Shown in pieces: positions 45,733-59,789 of a stretch of 64,000 nt of DNA. The notes beneath the pieces were generated by a model that worked only from the letters and a program-made list of their open reading frames with translations, made no database searches and was not told the DNA's origin. The DNA comes from Erpobdella octoculata (taxonomy: Eukaryota > Annelida > Clitellata > Hirudinida > Erpobdellidae), in assembly GCA_963978895.1 (NCBI GenBank), contig OZ022240.1, positions 4,196,211 to 4,260,210 of the forward strand, in the 5' to 3' direction. Position numbers and translations under genes: made by a program. The stretch's first letter is position 1, and the number at the start of each line of letters is the position of its first letter.

Positions 45733-47824
45733 ATGTCCATGAAGATTTTTGCCAGTGTAGCCTTTGTCGTTGTAGCCCTTAACTGGCTTCAAGTTAAAGG
45801 TAGTAAAGTTGTTATCATAAAAAACGTATTTATTTAAATAATTATTTAAACAATTTTTTATTTAAAAGTTTTAATTACAAAAACAAGCTAGGTTAATACC
45901 ATGGACTTGTTTTTTGGACTAGAGTATTCACCTCAAACTCGAAAAGTTAACAAATACATTCCATAATTTCTGTATATACATATTTTATTTTTGTTTGCTA
46001 GAGGACATCTAAGTAAAAAGTATTTTTACGAACTTTTCCAGTCAATAATTCAGTTGTTAACAAATTGTGAATTATACAGGTGAATGCCCAGTCTGTCCAG
46101 TGAACCCTATGCCTTGTGACTTCCTGATTGGCATAGATATATCTGCCGTTATTGATGGCTGCTATTGTGAGACCTGCTTGACCAATTGTAAAATAAGAGT
46201 GAGTTTAATTCCATGGACGTGTGTTTGATGTTTCAATTATTTCTTAGATTTATTTTTACCTAAAAATTTCTTATTTAGGAGTTAGTGGGAACCCGATGAT
46301 AACAAGTAGCGCAGAGAAATGGAACGTTTGGTTGCGTCCGTTTCGTCACGGCTGTTTCGTCGCCGGTTTCATGAATCCGATTCGTCTCCATAATTATCGT
46401 CACCCGGGGAGTTATACAATACATGCGTGTATTTCGCTTCCTCCCGACTATATATATTCGCGGTTATAACATACATCTAACCCCGTATTTGTCACCTTTT
46501 TGGGGCGTCACGTGATCTAATTTATTGCCCTTTTAGCGATGATTTATTCGAAACTTGAATTTTGTTTACAAAGACAAGAAATATTACACAAATCATCAAA
46601 GCTAATTTAAATAAATAGTATTTGAAGATGATAGCTATTACTAACTCTATGTCCTATAATATACAATATATACTTTGATTAACTATTGAAATTTACACCA
46701 TAATGATATTGGTCTTTAAAAAAAATCATCCCCGTAGGGGCGTCAAATACACGACGGGGGCGAATAAATTTCACCCTATGTAAATTATGCATGCGCCTAC
46801 ATTGCTGGGAGCAAAATACCTGCGTATAAAATTTTGTTTGTTCATCACAGAAAAATTATTTTTGAATTACTTGTAATATTAATTTTCTATAATTTTCAAT
46901 TTTCAAAATTAACGTTGACAAATTCGGTGAAAATGTTGCACATCTGATTTTTTAAATAATAGTTTATAGTCCCACGCCGGTTGTTATAAAACTGATATAA
47001 CAGTATGTAGGAAATACTGAAATACTTCCTGTCGTGGATCATAATTTGGTCTTTCTAACTGTTCAAACCTCTCCTTTATCGAGCTTTGGGACTGGCTTGC
47101 AAAAACGAAGTGGAGTTTAGCATATCCGAGTATCTGAGGCATGTAGTTGCATATGTATGTGCCGCATATCTATTGCATCAATCTTGTATAACTTGTTGCC
47201 TATTTTTATTTTTTATAACACGTATATACTAATGTAAAAGTAATATATATGCATTTTATTTCAAACAACCAGGATAGTCCCTGCGAAGCAGGATTTGAAT
47301 GCTCCCTTCAAGATGTTTGGTACAATGACGAAGTTGTCGGAAAGTCAGCTGTCTGCAGTCCTTGTGAGACGTTTTTGTATATTTCAAATATTAAACAAAA
47401 ATTCAAATTTGTAACAATTGCTTTTTCATTAATGATTTAATTTGGCTACTTATTTATAAAAACGACTATATTCGTTAGTTCAAGAATGTCCAAAAATAAC
47501 GTGCACCGACAAATGTCCTGAAAGCGGCTACTTTGTTGACAAGAACGGTTGTACAACTTGCACGTGCAATGACCCTTGCAAAGAGGTATTTATTTTGATT
47601 CAAAATAAAAATTTTTGTTCAACAAACAATTGTTTTCAATATTTTTTGCAATGGAAATCTTTTCGGTTTAAATAATAAATATTTTTTCAATAGAAAACGT
47701 CTAAGACGAAAATAACAATTAAAAGTTGATTTTATTTTTTCACTTTCAGATAAACTGTCCCGCTGATCAATGTTCGTTTTCTTTTGTTTATCTTGAAACT
47801 AAAGAATACGTCAACTGCAATTAA
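45733..47824 (+). CDS. Secreted antistasin-like cysteine-rich protein, copy B (5 exons)
   Basis: Exons: 45733-45799, 46080-46198, 47273-47363, 47479-47585, 47750-47824; 152 residues. Exon lengths match copy A except exon 2, which is six bases longer. The signal peptide MSMKIFASVAFVVVALNWLQ is followed by a CPVCPVNPMPC start, DSPCEAGFECSL to SAVC, and the antistasin-type core with GYFVDKNGCTTCTC. The last exon reads INCPADQC and ends at TAA. AATAAA lies at 47864-47869. All cysteines of copy A in exons 3 and 4 are kept. The initiating exon begins after a TTTCAG acceptor, so a 5' UTR exon exists. Likely role: extracellular serine-protease inhibitor by family analogy only. Confidence 0.8.
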
Positions 47825-48172
47825 TCGAGAAAGTTTTCCTCGACGTGCTTCAAAATGAAATTCAATAAAATAAAACATTTTTTAAATTTTTAAATACATT
47901 TATTGAACTTGGAAAGTAAACAAACAAATTTGTTTTTGAATAGTAAAGTGTAATGAAAACTCTCGTAAATTTTTTTCATGTAAAGTTTTTTTTATGAAGT
48001 TTAAGGGGCGTCTGAAAATATTTCAGAAGAGCCTGATTTTTTGGAGATGGAAAATTAATTATCGACAGCCGTAATTTTTAAACACGCAACTCCAAGGTCA
48101 ATGTCGTTACGTAAAAGTAATTATTATAGAACTTAAATTCTATTTTTACTCTTTTGCTGAAGTGCAGCGCTA

Positions 48173-48262
48173 GCCTAGGTGGCGCAGTAGGTAGCGCGTC
48201 AGTCTCATAATCCAAAATAAAGAGTTATCTGAAGGTCGTGAGTTCGATCCTCACCCTGGGCA
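48173..48262 (+). tRNA. tRNA-Met (CAT), elongator type, 17-nt intron, unit B
   Basis: The mature parts look identical to the unit A gene by eye. The intron differs in sequence (after ATCCAA: AATAAAGAGTT instead of CCACAGGAGCT). A TTTTTT terminator follows within about ten bases. Confidence 0.9.
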
Positions 48263-49147
48263 AAGTCGTTTTTTGATTGTACCTCACTGAAGTAAGTGCA
48301 AGTCCTTTACAGTATCAATATCAAATATTAGTAGTTAACCAGTTGATGCATGGACTATGATAGAAATGCAAACATTTTTTCAAGAATAGGATATGTCAGA
48401 ACTAGTTTCAAACTCAAATAACTTTTTAACTATTCACTGACCAATCGAATGATGCAAATAGCTAGACTGGCGACTATTTAATTGGCGAATAGTCGGACTG
48501 GGAACTAGATGGGTGGCGAATAGTTAGATGTTTCGGAAAATTTAAGACATGTTTGGAAGCATTGGAGGTGGCTTCCTCCGGAATACAATCTTTCACGCAA
48601 CTGCGATATCGTCATTATTACTTAATGTAGTTTGATTGACATATGTTGCGTTATCAACTGTAAACTATTTAATAATACTACTGCTACCAATAATAATTGC
48701 TTGAAAGTTTGGCGTCGTTCGGCATACTGATGCAGTGTGGCAACATATGCTTATGAGAAAAAACTACGAGGTAGCTTTGAGAGGCCTGCACGGGCCTTCC
48801 TATTTAGGGTTATCAAAACGGACAGAGCCGGGCCAAGGTTTTTGTGCCTAGCCTAGGAATTTTATGATTGCAAAAACGAATCAGTGTTGTGAAACGATTG
48901 AACAAAGCGACATTTTATGTAAATATTACAACGGAAAATAGAAAAGTAAACAGATATATCGTAATAACCTTGGTTTGACTGGGAAGGGGAAAGGGTGGAA
49001 ATAAAAATAATGACAGACTTGAACTGAGAGTGGTTTTTTATGGTCGATCAATTAATATGATCATATTTTGAAGAGATTTCATGCGGCAACTCATAAATCA
49101 GTATTAATTTTTAATCGATTTTTCAAAAAAATGTTTTTACTGATAAG

Positions 49148-49159
49148 TATATTTAAAAC
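49148..49159 (+). promoter_or_regulatory. TATA-like core promoter, antistasin-like gene C
   Basis: TATATTTAAAAC followed by CTCTGGTTAATTCCGC, as in copies A and B. It lies about 350 bases before the ATG rather than about 200, because of inserted AT-rich sequence. Confidence 0.5.
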
Positions 49160-49496
49160 GTTCACTAGCTAGTCTTTTAACTTTGACGGATTCTCTGGTT
49201 AATTCCGCTTTTCATTAAAAAACGTTATTTGTGAGTTAATTTCATTTTAATGATTATCAACAATATATTGATATTAGACTAATTTAAATATTTACCTTTT
49301 AACTTATCACTGTTTTTGCAAAAATTGATGGCGCTGTTTGTCGCCAATGTGATATTCGTATTAATTGGCGCAGTACAAATGTTTTGAATAAATAAAACAA
49401 ATAAACAAGTCAAATAATTTATATTCAATTTTTAATTAAACTAGTTTTTGTTGAATAGATAAAAAACATTTCATTAAATTAGTTTCAGTGCCGACG

Positions 49497-51946
49497 ATGT
49501 CCATGAAGATTCTTGCCAGTGTAGCCTTGGTCGTTGTAGTCCTTAACTGGGTTCAAGTTCAAGGTAGTAGTCAAGTTGTTATTATAAAAAACGTATTCAC
49601 TTTAACAATTATTTAAACCATTTTTCATTTAAAAGAATTAATTACAAACAAGTAAATTAAAAACGAATTTTTAAAACCAATGCTCTTATATGTAATTAAA
49701 ACACAAATTTTGCAATCAATTTTTTCTTATATTACTCTTTTATTTTATGTTAAAGTCGAAATATCTTAATTATATCGAAATATCGAAATTAAATAAAATT
49801 ATCTAAATTAATTGACTTATTGTAAAACTAATAATTGAATATTGCATTGTCTTCTATTTTAAGCATGTATGCAAAATTTGAAAAAATCTATCATCAGGAA
49901 GTGACTCAAAAATTGATTGCAAGATTTGAAACAGACAGAGAAACAAACAGACAGACAGAGAAACCGAGACGACGAGTTAATAAAAGCATTGGTAATAATA
50001 ATAAAAATATCATCAAAAAGCATCGAATTTAAATATCTCAACTATTTTCATGAAAATTTCGTACACGCTTGAGAATCGCGGTCAGTGAGTGTGGTTCGTG
50101 TTAACTTGGTAAAATAGTCTGCCAGTCGGTTAGCGTTTTGTGGTCAAGAAAACCCTCAAGAAAACCATCAAGAAAACCCTCAAGAAACCCCTCGATAAAA
50201 TCCTCAAGAAAATTAACTAAATTAATTGACTTATTGTAAAACTAATAATTGAATATTGCATTGTCTTCTATCTTGAGCATGTATGCAAATTTGAAAAAAA
50301 TCTATCAACAGGAAGTGACTCAAAAATTGATTGCAAGATTTGAAACAGACAGAGAAACAGACAGAGAAACAGAGCCGACGAGTTAATAAAAGCATTGGTA
50401 AAAACGTAAGCAAGCTAAGCTAGTACCATAGATTTGTTTTTTGGACTAGGGTCAGGACCGGATTAACACATATGGAGGCCCTGGCGCAGGTGCGCCACAT
50501 GCGCCATGGTTAATCCACCACTGACTAGGGTAGTCAACTCAAACTCGAAAAGTTAAATTCTATAATTTTTTTATATATTTTGCTTTTTTCGCTATATGGC
50601 ATTTAAATAAAAGGTCTTTTTACAAACTTTTCCAGTCAATAATTCAGTTGTTAACAAATTGTGAATTATACAGGTGCATGCCCAGTCTGTCCAGTGAACC
50701 CTATGCCTTGTGACTACCTGTATTACATAGATATATCTGCCGTTAATGATGGCTGCTTTTGTGAGACCTGCTTGACCTATTGTTATACGAGAGTAAGTTT
50801 ACTTCTATGGAAGTGAAATTTTAGTCTTAGACATTTTTATTTAGGAGTTAGCGGGTATAGTGGAAACTCGATACAGTCGATACCGCGTAACGCAGGGAAA
50901 TGGAACGTTTAGTTGCTTCCGTTTCGTCACGGCTGCCTCGCCGCAAGTTTTGCGAATCTGATTCGCCCCCTAATTATCGTCACCCGGGGAATTATATATG
51001 CGTGTATTTCGCCTCCTCCATAAACCTGGGCAAAAATTTACTAGCGCCATATTTGTCACCTTCTTGAGGTGTCACGTGATCTAATTTATTGCGCTTTTGG
51101 CGAGGCTGTTTGTAGATACCTTTCCAAAAAATATTTGAAAACCTTATACACTTTTGCCTCCAAAAATAGCTGATGACCTGGCGTTGTGTGGTAGGTACTT
51201 TTTCCAAAACCTTATACACGTTTGCCTCCATTGATATTCCCCCCTCTCTCTACGCCACTAATGTAATAGCAGATGAACTGCATATCTATTGCATAAATTT
51301 GGCATAACTTGTTGCATTTTTTTACTTTTTACCACACTTGTATACTACTAATGTATAAGCAAATATATGGATTGTATGTCAAACAACCAGAATAGCCCTT
51401 GCGAAGCAGGATTTGTATGCTCTTATCATAATGTTATGTACAATGACGAAGTTGTCGGAAAGTCAGCTGTTTGCAGTCCTTGTGAAACGTTTTTGTATAT
51501 TTCAAATATAAAACGAAAATTCAAATTTGTAACAATTGTTTTTTCATTAATGATTTAATTTGGCCACTTATTTATAAAAACAACTAAATTCGTTAGTTCA
51601 AAAATGTCCAAAAATAACGTGCACCAACAAATGTCCTGAAAGCGGTTACTTTGTTGACAAGAACGGTTGTAAAACTTGCACGTGCAGTGACCCTTGCAAA
51701 GAGGTATTTATTTATTTCTTTTTAAATACAATTCTTTGTTCTACAAATAATTGTTTTGCTCAATATTTGTTTCATTGAAAATCTATTCGTCTAAATTTCA
51801 AGTATTTCCTAATATGATTTAAGAATAAAATAATAATAAATAGTTTATATTGTTTTTTTCACTTTCAGCTAAAATGTCCAAATAATATGAAGTGTTTTTA
51901 TTATACTAATTATCCTGAAACTGAAGAAAGAGTCTCCTGCATATAG
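49497..51946 (+). CDS. Secreted antistasin-like cysteine-rich protein, copy C (5 exons)
   Basis: Exons: 49497-49563, 50674-50792, 51391-51481, 51597-51703, 51869-51946; 153 residues. The signal peptide MSMKILASVALVVVVLNWVQ is followed by a CPVCPVNPMPC start, NSPCEAGFVCSY to SAVC, and the core GYFVDKNGCKTCTC. The last exon ends at TAG. The exon 3 donor is GTGAAA rather than GTGAGA, and the polyadenylation signal has drifted to ATTAAA (51986-51991), both milder signals than in copies A and B. Intron 1 carries a 71-bp hAT MITE and a local duplication absent from the other copies. It appears intact. Confidence 0.78.
49803..50402. repeat. Direct duplication of about 190 bp (49803-50000 and 50216-50402)
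   Basis: Both copies start TTAATTGACTTATTGTAAAA and run through a GATTGCAAGATTTGAAACAG core (family D), CAGA units and a GACGAGTTAATAAAAGCATT end. About 210 bases of other sequence lie between, including a 12-bp TCAAGAAAACCC repeat (about 50145-50215). Confidence 0.85.
50453..50523. mobile_element. 71-bp hAT-type MITE with perfect target duplication and empty paralogous sites
   Basis: Ends CAGGACCGGATTAA and TTAATCCACCACTG; flanked by ACTAGGGT at 50445-50452 and 50524-50531. The corresponding places in unit B (near 45921) and unit A (near 40660) lack it. Confidence 0.85.
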
Positions 51947-52146
51947 TCGAGAAAGTTTTCCTCCACGTGTTAAGAAACGAAATTCATTAAAAAAAAACGT
52001 GTGGAAATATTTCAGATGAGCGTGATTTCTTGGAGGTGGAAAATCAATTATTGACACCTGTAATATCTTAAACACATAAATCCAGGCTCAATTTCGTAAT
52101 GTGAAAGTATTTATTATAATGCACTTTAACATTTCTGTGAACGTGT

Positions 52147-52235
52147 GCCTAGGTGGCGCAGTAGGTAGCGCGTCAGTCTCATAATCCAATGAAAGAGTTA
52201 TCTGAAGGTCGTGAGTTCGATCCTCACCCTGGGCA
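52147..52235 (+). tRNA. tRNA-Met (CAT), elongator type, 16-nt intron, unit C
   Basis: Mature parts as in units A and B. The intron is one base shorter (ATCCAATGAAAGAGTT). A TTTTT terminator follows within about ten bases. Confidence 0.9.
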
Positions 52236-52640
52236 CAGCCTGTTTTTGATGACTGAAGTTATTAAAGCAAGTCCTGTTTTGCTTTTGGATTAAAAATAAA
52301 ATATGAACTTTTTAACTAGCTGAGGAAAGTTTATTTTTCCAGTCTGCATATTCCAAACGGTGTGGAAATATAACTTAATTTTTCCGATCAACAATTGAAA
52401 ATCGGGATTAGAAACAAGTGAAGCAAAAAACAAAGTTTTTTTAAAAACACACTTTTATATAATCGATTGTGTAGGCCGCATTCTGTTACATAAACAACGA
52501 GCATATTAGCATAGACAATAAATAGTTAGACGAAAATATCACAAATAATTATTTGATTAAATTTTGGACAATCGATCCGAAATTTGATAGAATGCATTGT
52601 TAATCAGTTGGAGGTATGTTTAAATTTTTAAGTCTCTAGC

Positions 52641-52680
52641 TCATCGGGAAGTTAGTTTAAAATCGATTGCAAAATTTGAC
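52641..52680. repeat. Family D core at the edge of the CAGA array
   Basis: TCATCGGGAAGTTAGTTTAA to AAAATTTGAC aligns with 49891-49930 and 50305-50345. In all three, CAGA units begin immediately after. Confidence 0.6.
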
Positions 52681-53232
<552 letters not shown>

Positions 53233-53239
53233 CACAGAG

Positions 53240-54560
53240 AAGTCAAGTTAAGTAAAAGTGTGTAAAAATTGTAATAATTTTACTGCTATAAAACTATCAA
53301 CACTTCAAGGACGAGAACCTACTTGCTTTTGTAACGTTTCTTTTTGTTACTTTCCGGTTCCATGAAACCGTTTCCTAACGGTTGATTTGCTAACTCGCTG
53401 TTCGTTTAAAAATCGGGAACGTAAATTGCGGGGAGCAGGGGGGCATTAAGTGTTTTTCCAAATTGTTTTCAAAGACTTCCACTTTCACCTCTCAATTGAT
53501 ACACTTGTGGGGAAAGCATCTCTCCACCCCTTCCTGCTTGTACCTAAGTATTTATATTGATATAAAAAATAAAAAGTAATGTGTGTGAGAGAGCATTCGC
53601 TTATCACATCCAAGCCGCAGGATCAACATTTGGCATGCAGGTAGACTTCATTGATAAGCAAATTTTGAAAAATTAAAAAAAATCTGTTATTTATTTGATG
53701 TTTCATTGGCAAAAAAGAAAAAGAAAACTAAGCAAAAAAACTCGGACAACACCGAGTAATAGACCTCCTAGCCGAATTTTTTTATGTTTGTGGCTGGCTG
53801 AACAAATATTTCGGCTGATATCCGGATTAGCCGAATTTACGCGTAAAATTATTATTCGGCTTGAATTTTAAATTATCCGGCTCATGATTCAAATTTGTGG
53901 CCGATAATTATTTTAAATTAGGCTAAAATTTAATATAAAATTAAATACTAAAGTTAATAAAGTTCAAAATTTATTACCAATATATAAATTATCAAATTAA
54001 TAGCAATTGTTATAAAAGTTAATTAAATCATCAAAAATGTCATATGATAAACAAAATTACATCATAAAAAATAATATGAAAAAAATTTTTTACATTGCAA
54101 ATTTAAAATTGTCATGTATAAAAACAATCTGATTTAATTTATCAGCACTTAAGGCTGATCTGCGGCTGTTCATAACTAATCCACATGTTAATTATCTATA
54201 ATAACTAATTATTAACTATTAACATGAGAAAAGAATTGTGATACTTAAATTTATTCCTATTTTAAAGCGTCTGTCAGTAGCGATAATAAGTAAAGCAAAG
54301 ATAATATAATGAAAATTAGACAACGTAATTGATTTCAGAAAGAAATTCAGAAATTAAACATTGCACGCCAATGTATACATAATAGTTGATTTTGCACTTT
54401 TACATTGAAAAAGGTCTAGGTTAAGCTGGCGTTCGGAAATTTTATAGCGGATTTTCGGCGTACCGTTTTCGGCTGGAACATTTTGCCCCCCAAATGCTGA
54501 ATTTAGGTCCCTGTTAAAAATTTCAGAAAAGCTTTTTTTAATCGTTCCATATACGTTCAT
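53240..54560. other. Intergenic stretch, no gene seen
   Basis: AT-rich. At about 53735-53925 there is a GCCGAAT/ATTCGGC-rich, partly palindromic repeat of the kind seen in non-autonomous DNA transposons. Target duplications were not resolved. Confidence 0.45.
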
Positions 54561-54569
54561 CAACAAGCA

Positions 54570-54862
54570 AATATGAAACACTGCGTATATATAAATATTC
54601 ATCAATTACCAAATATGAAACAGAACGTATATATAAATATTTATCAGTTACTAAATTATATGAAACACTGCGTATATATAAATATTGATCAATTACCAAA
54701 TATGAAACACTACGTATATATAAATATTCTTCAATTACCAAATATGCAACACTACGTATATATAAATATTTATCAATAATAACCAAATATAAACACTACC
54801 TATATATAAATATTCATCAATTACCAATTATAAAACACTAAGTATATATAAATATTCATTAG
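54570..54862. repeat. Minisatellite, unit about 42 bp, seven copies
   Basis: Unit close to ATGAAACACTGCGTATATA, then TAAATATTCATCAATTACCAAAT. The frames open on both strands follow the repeat and are not supported as genes. Confidence 0.9.
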
Positions 54863-55264
54863 AACGAAAGGCTCTTGAATTCTTATTATCAATTTTTTTA
54901 GTTTTTTGAGCCAGCTTTTCATGTGCAAATTTCATCCACATATTTATTACACCTTTTTTTTTTACCATACACATGTTTATCTTTACATTATAAGGATGGA
55001 CATGATTAGGTATTATAGATGCTTGTTTAGTTGTGTGTATGTGCGTGTGCACGTCTGGTTACAATGTTCCTTATGATTGCATAAGGATGGGCTTAGTAAA
55101 TGTTGACTTTGTTAAACCAGGTGTTAGCGTTCCAGACTGAGCCAGTGAGTGAGTAAATGAGTGAGTGAGGCTGGGTGATTAAATAAGTAGATTGGCTGTT
55201 GTAGGGTTAAAATATTATTGCTGTTCTTGGTTTGATTTCACCAAACCAATTAAAATCCCACGGT

Positions 55265-55275
55265 CAATAGAAGAA

Positions 55276-55306
<31 letters not shown>

Positions 55307-55440
55307 GAGAAAGAGAGAGAAAGAAAGAGAGAGAAGGACAGAAAAAGTAACAGAAAAAAAGAAAATGGGAAAGAAAATAGAAAAATGGAAAGAAAGAGGG
55401 AAAAAAGAAAGAAAAAGCGAAGGAGAAAAAAAAACATTTC
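55265..55440. repeat. Purine-rich tract with (GA)n
   Basis: GA dinucleotides grading into GAAA-rich sequence on one strand; capable of triplex formation. Confidence 0.85.
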
Positions 55441-55494
55441 TGGTTATTATTAAAAAACAGTCTAACTACAATGAGTTACAAAAGCACACAAGGT

Positions 55495-55738
55495 GAGTGT
55501 AATTTTTCAAATTTTTCAAGCACGAAATTAGGTAGTTACCTGTTTATAAAACTAAATGGTACACGTTGTTGATTTGTTAAGCTAAATATTGCATCCATGA
55601 ATGAGAATAAAGCTGTGGTATTAAATTCAACACTCACCCGGCCAGTATTCTCCTAGTACATTTCCAAATCTTTTTTCATAATTGCTCCATAATCTGTAGA
55701 AGTCTGCTGATCCATTCAATCGTCTTTGAACTACTTGT
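55495..55738 (-). pseudogene. Inverted fibrinogen-domain gene fragment (exon 5, intron, start of exon 6)
   Basis: Read on the minus strand this matches 58412-58660 of the complete lectin gene, including the intron. The exon encodes QRRLNGSADFYRLWSNYEKR and then FGNVLGEYWPG, followed by a GTGAGT donor, a conserved intron and an acceptor leading into GNYLISCLKNLKNYT. The acceptor before the first exon is changed (ACAAG for GCAG) and the RGW motif is lost, so it is probably a decayed fragment. The similarity stops abruptly at its far end. Confidence 0.75.
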
Positions 55739-55739
55739 A

Positions 55740-56890
55740 ATAAAAAATAGCAATTTTATTGAAATTATTGTTTATCAAATTTTCTTTTTAGGATTGCAGA
55801 TATCAATTTTACACTAAAAATATTTTTGGTTTTATATAGTATTTAGAATACTGTATTCTATGTTCTATGTTTACATATATTATAGGTTTATGTCTTCATA
55901 AAAAATATTTGCATTAAATTTTAAATGTTTAAGTTGCAAAACCTAACTACAAATAACACATCTGATTACGAGAAAAATTATTAAATTTCATCTAAAAATA
56001 TTTTTGGCTTAATAAAACTGAAAGTTGTTGTTTTTGACTGCTGGGTCATAAAAACAGGCGCTTATAGGGCGCTTTTAAAAATTTTCAATGGTTTTAATTC
56101 TATTTTTTAAACTTTACATCCAATGTTTTTAGAAGATGATTATTTTTAAATATCAAATATTAAAAGTTCTGTCTGGAGAGAGTTATAGACATGTCTCCAC
56201 TCTTTTTTGATGACATACATCTAAAGTGGTCGTTTGTCAAATTTTGATCAATAAAAAAGCTGTTTCTTAGTACATTCTTGATAAAAATTTGCCTCTGGCA
56301 TTTTTTTCAACGTATTTTTTAAAATTATTTCTTAGAAAACCAATTTACAAAAGACAAAATACAAATGTTCCCGGTAAAGCAAAACAGTCCATAATAATAG
56401 CCTAGACTCGCACTAGACTGAGAACTCTAATAGACGATGTAGAAAAGGTTGCTCTTGAGTCTCATTATTTTCTTGTCTTATAATATTTTAAATAGAATGC
56501 AATAAAGCATTTGCGTGAACTGCAATGAAAAAAAACAAATTCTGAGAAGAGATATTTTCGCTGAAAATGTTTAAAATACTGCATAGAAACTGAATAACAT
56601 CATAGCAACCGCAACCTGTTTCCAGCCAGTTACAGGGAAACAAATATATAATGATTATTAATCATATGTTAGACATTATGCTTGGTTTTCTGCCAAACGG
56701 AAAGTTGTAATACCATAGATATCGTAAGTATAGATATTACCATAGATATTATACATATGTGTAATGTGTAGTAAGTTAGAATACTTAATTTTTTAAAAGT
56801 TAGTTGCATTACAGCACTCTTGCATACCTCATCGCAAAAGCGCTATATAAACTGACGCGTTGATTCATTGATTGATTAATTAATTAATTA
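55740..56890. other. Intergenic stretch with a LINE-type 3' tail
   Basis: No gene was seen. At about 56815-56892 a CTCATCGCAAAAGCGCTATATAAA segment followed by TTGATT/TTAA units resembles the 3' tail of the LINE family at 38450-38790, here in plus orientation. Confidence 0.45.
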
Positions 56891-56894
56891 AAAA

Positions 56895-59783
<2,889 letters not shown>

Positions 59784-59789
59784 AAAGTA

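Noticed and set aside
49859..50413. Two similar minus-strand 60-codon frames considered as small paralogous genes
   Set aside because: They come from the 190-bp direct duplication with CAGA units inside an intron; no start context or conserved domain.
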